Assembly (NCBI GenBank): GCA_030062745.1
Contig: CP099845.1
Span: 20,230,056 to 20,294,055 of the forward strand
Source: Capitulum mitella
Taxonomy: Eukaryota; Arthropoda; Thecostraca; Pollicipedomorpha; Pollicipedidae
Direction of reading: 5' to 3'
DNA length: 64,000 bases
How positions within the stretch are numbered: the stretch's first letter is position 1; every line of letters begins with the position of its first letter. Below the pieces are notes generated by a model. It was given only the letters and a program-made list of their open reading frames with translations. It did no database searches and was not told where the DNA came from. Position numbers and translations under genes: made by a program. Below are positions 58,161 to 64,000 of this stretch, one piece after another.

Positions 58161-61100
58161 GGCATGCATAAAAGAAGGTTAAGCAGCCCAGTGTCATGTG
58201 CCAGTGGATGAATGACTAGCTTCCTTTTGTACTTTGTGGCATATCTGTGAGTTCAAAGGTACTGGGGAAAATTTACAAAGATAAGGCAATTTTATGTCTG
58301 CTCTCCTCCATTTTTACATTGCTTTATTTGACACCTTTTCATGAATATGTTCAACAAGAAACAATGACTGCTTTTCCAAGGGCTTTTTAAACAATGACTG
58401 TTTTTCCAAGGGCTTTTTGTCACCAAAATCCTTGCCATTCCAGTCCTATTCCTGGTATCTCCCTATGTGTCTCAGTCTCAACAACTTGTATGATTATGGT
58501 GATGACTAGATAAATTAAATATGTGATTTTAAATGACTAGATGATTAAAATGTGCCTGGTACATGCAATAGCAAACATCATCAATTTATGTGTTTGTTTA
58601 GTGACACATAAATATGCATGGTACCAAGTGTACTAGTAGCCCTTTTGAGGCATTTATGAGTTAAATTGTGGGGCCTCAGCATATTTTCCACTACAGCCAG
58701 TTGTCACATAACCAGCCATTTCTCTCCCTTGCATCAATAATTCATCAGATTGTACCATTATGAATGATTAATGCAGCTCAGAAGAATATTAACACTGCCA
58801 TCTTATGTTAAGTCTCTGATAACAAACATGTTTTTGTGCTCTTGTGCTTTTGTATGATGTGATGTCCATAAATAAGTGCTCATTCAGATGCATTTTAAAA
58901 AATTAGAAAGTTAGCTTAAATATGCATCATGGAGAGTCACGGAGGTACGGTACTTCAAATATGAAGTGTAGTTAACCAGTGGTATCAAAGTAAACACTAC
59001 CACATTGCAGCCAGTGAAGGTTGATATTGTATTCTGCATTTCCTGCATCCTTGCCATGCCAAACAAAGACACAGACCATAATTACCAACCTGTCACCTTC
59101 AAAGGCCTAAACTGTACAGTTGGTTGGTGTGGGTCCAGGTGCAGAGCTCCTTTGGCTGCAACGTGTGGTGTCCAGTCCCCCCCCCATTATCCAGTCCTGC
59201 CCCAATCTGCTCCACATGTCACCGATTGAGAGCACATGGTGTCAAGATTTGCATCAGCAGCCATGCAGTTGTAGAGTTTGAATCTCCATCCTCTGTGCTA
59301 ATGAGCACAAAAACCATATGAAGTACTGACTGGTGAAGATTTGTGCATAATGCTGTGTATGCAAACCATCATTTATGTGCTACTAACTTTTCTATCATCA
59401 GCTTTGACAATTTTTCTCCTTATGAAGTTTTATGTCTGCAGTCATTCTGGCAGGTATAAAGGGTTGTAGTAAGTTTGCAATTTCAAGAAGCCTCTGGGGA
59501 AGTTTCCTAGTAATTATTAAGTGCTGAAAACTATTGGGGATAGTTTGCCCAGTTTCCCCAGTGGTGGATATTCCCATACTACCATTCCACATCAAGCTGG
59601 GTGGAATATTATGTTGTGCTATGAAGAACTTTGATGTTTAATGTATAAAGTGCTTAAATTCAGACAACACTTGACGAAAGCTGAATTAGGTTGTGCCATG
59701 AACAAACACAACTATGCCCTGCATTGTCATCTTAAATTATTGGTGTTGTTTTGCATTTTTATTATCCATGCATGGATTGATAACCACAGTTCCTCAACAT
59801 TTGAAACATAGCTGTCTGCTATATTTTGTTGCAGTGAAAGTGGTTAATTCAAATTTTCCTAGCTTGCTGTATGCTTAAGAGCACAATTTGATATGAATGG
59901 CCAGTCTCCTTAACATCTAAGATTCCTGTGATTTCAGAAAGTTTTGTGTGGTTCACAATGGATCTGAAGCCATCTGAATTTGGCAAGGCATCTGTCAGAA
60001 AATCTTCAAGATTGAGCATGAAGCCTAGAAGAAATGGTAAGTCCCATGAAAAGAGTAGGCATTGCAACTTCCATGCCACTTCTACCCATGCCAATGGCAG
60101 GGCATATGCTATTAAAAGAAAATGTCTTAATTATCACTAGATTCAGTTTGTGTGGAACACATCACAAACATTCTGTGGAAATCATAGCATTATTGTGATT
60201 GTAATATTTTGTACACCAGAATTGAAGGAGTTCCAGATACCTGTTGGGTCTGATACCAAACTGATTTTAAAAATATAATGGGCACTTGCTTGGCACCTTT
60301 GTACATTAGTCTGTCTGGTCTGGTCTGGTCTCATGTGCACTAACTTGTTTGTCCATTTTGCACCAGAGTGAGCTGCTTTGTCCATTACAGCCATTGGTCG
60401 TGGACTTTACTCTGGTGCTGATACAGTATCCTTATTACTGTTCCCTGCCACAGAGAAGGTTTCCTGCACACCAGAGTCCAAAAGAGAAATGTGATGTTGT
60501 GAGCATTGCCTCTTCCTTGTTACATAACTGATCAGTGCTTCATAAAAGTGTGACATAGTCATGTCTTTTGACATATATAGCAGCTGAAAGCTTTCATCTG
60601 ATGTTAGCGATTGGTGCAATATGTCAGGAGAACATATGAGAAGGTTTGGAATGCATCAGTCATAAGGTATGATTCCAATTGTTGTATGAGTTATTGTAAC
60701 TGGCTGTGCTTGACTGCATCCATTCTGGATGCTGTGCATAGGCATTAATTGCAGGACACATTGAGTGCATGGGAAAACAGGGTGGTCAGTTACCAGCTTC
60801 CTCCCCAGTGTTTCTTCCCTGGTTACTGGCTGCTGACTCCATTAACTCAGCATTCCCTGTCGTGTGGGGGGAGGGGGTAGCAGAGGCAACTGCCACTGCA
60901 CCCAAATGCATGGGGAGTGGGAGGGGGCAGAATTTTGCTTTTGCCCCATCAAAAAGTAATCTCAACATAGCCATGGGCATAATTGCTGCAGAAGACATGT
61001 CCCCCCACAGTTTTCCAGAAGTGGTGACTTTCTCCCTGATTTGTAAGACATCAGATCGGTATATCCCATGGGGGAAACAATTTCCTGAACATTCAAGTCT

Positions 61101-61485
61101 GACAAAAGGGATCTTAACTGCATTTTGTCATTTGTCATAGAGCACTCAAAAAAGATCATATTTACCCCCCTGCCCCTCCTTGTTCTTGGTGGATTGCAGC
61201 CAGCTCCCCCCCCCCAGTTTCTGAACTCTGGGTACACCCATGAACACAGCATTGTATTTGCAACTAAATGCTTTTTGTTTGTTAGTTACCCAGTCATTGA
61301 ATAACACAATTGTGGAATCTGAGCTGTGCCAAACACTTCTTTACCCTTGCTCTTGTATGGAGAGGTGATGCATCCCCCTGAGGTTTTCTGAGGATGACTT
61401 CCTAATGTTTTGTGTGATCTACTTGATACTTGGTGTACCAGCCTCTTGGGCATCCTTTTGCATCTTATGGGCAGAGTGTTTCTGG
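58160..61485. other. CpG-depleted block (~3.3 kb)
   Basis: I counted nine CG dinucleotides by hand, while TG and CA are abundant. Sequence on both sides, and almost everywhere else in the window, has normal CG frequency. The edges are abrupt (last clustered CGs near 58145-58157; dense CGs again from 61486). The block contains a coding exon and a rep-Y copy whose CGs have become TG or CA. This is the mark of long-term germline cytosine methylation and deamination. Confidence 0.85.
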
Positions 61486-63843
61486 TACGTTGTCATGGTA
61501 ACGAGTTATGACGTCATAATGAGGACCATGCGAGCCGTTTTCGCGCGTCAACGCGGCTGTTTTTTTACGACCTCATTTTTGTCTCACCGTAAGACGGTTG
61601 AAGAGTACAAATGCATTAAAATATATACCAGTCGACTCAAAACTGTATGTTCCTGAAGATTATACATGTAACTGGCGAACTTATTCTCACCACCGTGACC
61701 ATCGCAGGTGTAAATTGAGGTCATGAGCTGCGGTAGAAAACACGTCTTTTTTTACCTCCGGAATGCGAAAGGAAATAAGCATCGCAACGCAATCAGTATA
61801 TTCGGATTGCTTGAGCTGTAAGGAATCAATTGGTACAAATTTTGTGCAATTCACCATTCATTTTGTCAAAAGAGGGCGGAATGTAGCTACGGCGTGACAT
61901 GCTCCGACGGACGGAGCAGCGCCGGCCGCGGAGTAATGAGTCCAGAGTGCCACGACATGCCTGTAATAAGATGTTGTGGTGTATACGGACAAAAAAGTTT
62001 TATCTAAGTCACGATTTTTAGATAACCGAAGGTGGTTCTGGGCCACGGGCGTAAGATAAGACCGTATGACTTTGGATGACTTAAGGTGACCTTTCAGATG
62101 TCATTCGACCATTGTGTTGCCCACTTCAGACGCTACATTTCGACTTCGTCATTACAAAAAATAAAAAATAAAAATACCCCTGCAGCTCCGAGAACGCAGT
62201 TAAGCCCACGACCCCGCTGGACAGGGAGTGACCTAGCATGACCTGGATTGAGCTCAGCCCGCCGGCGCTGGGCTCAGCCCGATCGCCCAAATATTCTGTC
62301 GACGAATATGTGGGAAATACGTTCTTTGACGAGCCGCTTGCGACCACCGTATCAAGTTAAAGTGAAAGGCTCTTAACGGCCCCTGCAGTTTTTGGGAACA
62401 TTTGCCATATACCAGGTGATTTTCTGAATTTCATTTCGCCCCGTCCAAATCGTCAAGATAATGTGGCCGAAATCCGGTAAATGCTCAACTTTTGCTAGTA
62501 GGTTAGATGGCTCGGAAGGGAGCTCTGTCGCCAACCGGAAACCTTTGGCGCCATCCATCTGCCCCCCCCCCTCCCCTCCATTCCTGAAGAGCTTCCGCCG
62601 TCCCTGGACGAAGTACCCCCGATTGATTACGGACCCAGTGGCCCACCCATTGTTTCTGATTTGTCATTTTCCTTTTATGCGTGAATGTCGTGAATGCCAG
62701 TATTTCCGGTTTCACAAGGAAGTGGCTGTTACGTCACTATTAAAGTCACTTTTGTGGTCGGGGACTACGTTGTAGTGCACTGCGTGCGATGACAGGAAAT
62801 ATTTGTGACGTCCAATAACAACCGAGGAGTCTGCTAAGTCTGCTAAGTCTGTGCTATCTTGCTATGCAACTTTGTGTTGTTCAGACATGTTGACGAAAAT
62901 ATGGATTCCACGCAGGCTGTTCCATGCAGGCCATTCATTAAAAAAAGTTTTTCCTTATTTGCGGTGGCTGCATCTATTTGACAGTCGTGTCCCTCACGAG
63001 AATGACAGTCTGACGGGATCACAATGCAGCTTTGTATCCTGTTTCAGTGCGAATGTATGACAGATCTTTACTCGAGGCCGTGAAATACCAGCGGAGAGGG
63101 AAAACTCTGCACTTGGAACCGATCAACTCCGCCTACAATACCATTCAAACCAGCCCTAAAACTGGGCTCATCTGGTAGGTGTCAGTTTGTTCTTCCTCGT
63201 GCTGTTTTGTCTAACAATAAAGTTGATCCCATTGTTCCTGCCAGGTGAAGTTTTTACCTGCTTGGCATCCGAATCCTGCGAAGTAGATCGTGATGTAGAT
63301 GTCCTGAACACCCCATTGTTCGTATCATGGTTGGTATCCCGATTCTGTGGCAAAAAGGTATCGTGTCGTCATGTGCGCAGCTTGCAGTTGTACGCAAGGT
63401 ATCTATGTATTTAATGTAATATGTATGCAGTGTGTGCTAACATGTAGTGTGTGTTAGCCAGTGTTATCATTTTGTAGCTGGCTCCCAGTCATCCCTCGGG
63501 CCAGATATCAAGCGCCTGAGGGGCCCGAACCTGCCATTGCATTACGGGGACGCTGGCGCGTCCCAGCCGAACTAGTCGGTGCACAAATTCAAGGAAGCTT
63601 TAGCCGAATGTATCCTGCATTTGTCAGGAAAGGTAGCATTATTTGTGATTGTATTTCTGTACAGTTACAAACAAATATTTTCATCGGATGTCATGTCTGT
63701 ATGTGGCCGTTCGAGGGTTACGTTACTATCTTATACTCTTGCCATTGATAGGCGTTAACGACGGAAACAGCCGGCCAGCGTCCCACCACCCTTCTGAGAC
63801 AGAGCTTGACTCCAGCAAGGCAGATGGAGTCAGCCAGATCGAG
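59958..63843 (+). CDS. Unidentified multi-exon gene, first four coding exons (continues past window)
   Basis: Exon 1 is 59938-60036 (acceptor TTTCAG, ATG 59958-59960, donor G/GTAAGT) and encodes MDLKPSEFGKASVRKSSRLS plus MKPRRN. Exon 2 is 63048-63174 (acceptor CTGTTTCAG, donor G/GTAGGT): MYDRSLLEAVKYQRRGKTLH and onward. Exon 3 is 63478-63632 (acceptor TTTTGTAG, donor G/GTAGCA): WLPVIPRARYQAPEGPEPA and onward. Exon 4 is 63752-63843 (acceptor TTGATAG, donor GAG/GTAAGA): VNDGNSRPASHHPSETELDS and onward. Intron phases (1, 2, 1, 0) agree at every joint, giving 151 codons without a stop. An alternative exon at about 63245-63398 is phase-incompatible with exon 2. The N terminus is basic and Ser/Arg-rich, suggesting a nuclear or phospho-regulated protein. 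Family not recognised. Intron 1 is about 3 kb; a 5' non-coding exon lies upstream. Confidence 0.65.
60780..61250 (-). repeat. Dispersed repeat rep-Y, copy 4, CpG-decayed
   Basis: The minus strand carries the rep-Y blocks in order ('gcaatccaccaagaacaagg', 'gatcccttttgt', 'aaatcagggagaaagtcacc', 'tctggaaaactg', 'acatgtcttctgcagc'). Positions that are CG in other copies (TCCGCCGCAG) are TG or CA here (TCTTCTGCAG). It lies in intron 1 of the multi-exon gene. Confidence 0.55.
61486..63047. other. CpG-normal remainder of intron 1, unassigned
   Basis: It begins with a dense CG patch that includes a CRE-like TGACGTCA (61509-61516) in ATGACGTCATAA, also present near 9071. No exon in phase with exons 1 and 2 was found. 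A C-run lies near 62562-62570. Confidence 0.35.
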
Positions 63844-64000
63844 GTAAGACCGCGGTCAGTGTACATCAGTATGATAAAATGCTCACGTCTGCACTAAAAC
63901 GGTTTCCTCGCGTCGTCTGCGTACTGGATTCCTGTCATGTTGGTTTTAGCCGCGATGTGAAGATCACCTTTGCCAAATGTGCTGGTTGGCTTAGACTTGG
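63844..64000 (+). other. Intron 4 of the multi-exon gene, running off the window
   Basis: Follows the GTAAGA donor at 63844. No acceptor was recognised before the window end. Confidence 0.4.

Noticed and set aside
63187-63414. Open frame suggesting an extra exon (about 63245-63398) of the right-edge gene
   Set aside because: Its start phase does not fit the exon 2 donor, while exon 2 joins exon 3 directly in phase; kept only as a possible alternative exon.
1-64000. CRISPR arrays, bacterial operons, riboswitches, rRNA genes
   Set aside because: No regularly spaced identical repeats with unique spacers, no ribosome-binding-site-led gene runs and no rRNA-like sequence were seen; the window is eukaryotic.

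Overview
This is a repeat-dense stretch of an animal nuclear genome, most likely an arthropod and possibly a crustacean. The evidence is a gustatory-receptor-family gene (a family mainly expanded in arthropods), spliced exons with canonical GT-AG borders, and an I/Jockey-clade LINE with hAT, Tc1-like and pogo-like DNA transposons. Nothing prokaryotic was seen. Most of the window is transposable-element debris. Well-supported host content is limited to a gustatory receptor gene with an inverted frameshifted partner, an organic-cation-transporter-like (SLC22) gene, and the 5' exons of an unidentified multi-exon gene at the right edge.

Layout. 1-1.4 kb: an edge-truncated LINE piece, then a dispersed repeat (rep-X). 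1.41-9.8 kb and 18.6-29.6 kb are two arms of an inverted segmental duplication; over the parts I compared by eye the arms look roughly 90-96% identical. Each arm carries the gustatory receptor (left arm, minus strand, frameshifted; right arm, plus strand, open for 419 codons), a downstream GC-rich open frame, and a cysteine-containing open frame of unknown function. In the right arm the middle third is flipped, and the flip junctions carry TTAA-bordered GC-rich repeats and a long hairpin. The 8.8-kb spacer (9.8-18.6 kb) holds AGGTCA-rich repeats, a LINE 3' end, a 15-bp minisatellite and a Ty3/Gypsy fossil.

29.6-33.6 kb: a hAT element (29851-33531) inserted into a small inverted-repeat element whose uninterrupted relative lies at 52595-52861. 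33.6-39.7 kb: little recognisable except a pogo-like transposase tail and a second rep-X. 40.1-41.7 kb: SLC22-like transporter, single exon, very GC-rich, with one apparent frameshift. 42.35-48.0 kb: a nearly full-length but decayed I/Jockey-clade LINE on the minus strand. 48.5-54.3 kb: dispersed repeats, a ~147-bp tandem satellite, a second 15-bp minisatellite and a third copy of the cysteine-containing frame. 54291-57034: a second hAT-type element with a perfect 8-bp target-site duplication, containing a Tc1-like relic and a long AGGTCA-rich repeat. 58.16-61.49 kb: a sharply bounded CpG-depleted block (nine CG dinucleotides counted by hand in about 3.3 kb), starkly unlike the rest. It contains the first coding exon of the multi-exon gene that continues past the right edge.

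Apart from the gene-duplication context, the genes show no shared pathway. The clearest leads are the CpG-depleted block with its gene, the rearranged inverted duplication around the receptor, and the three-copy cysteine-containing open frame.
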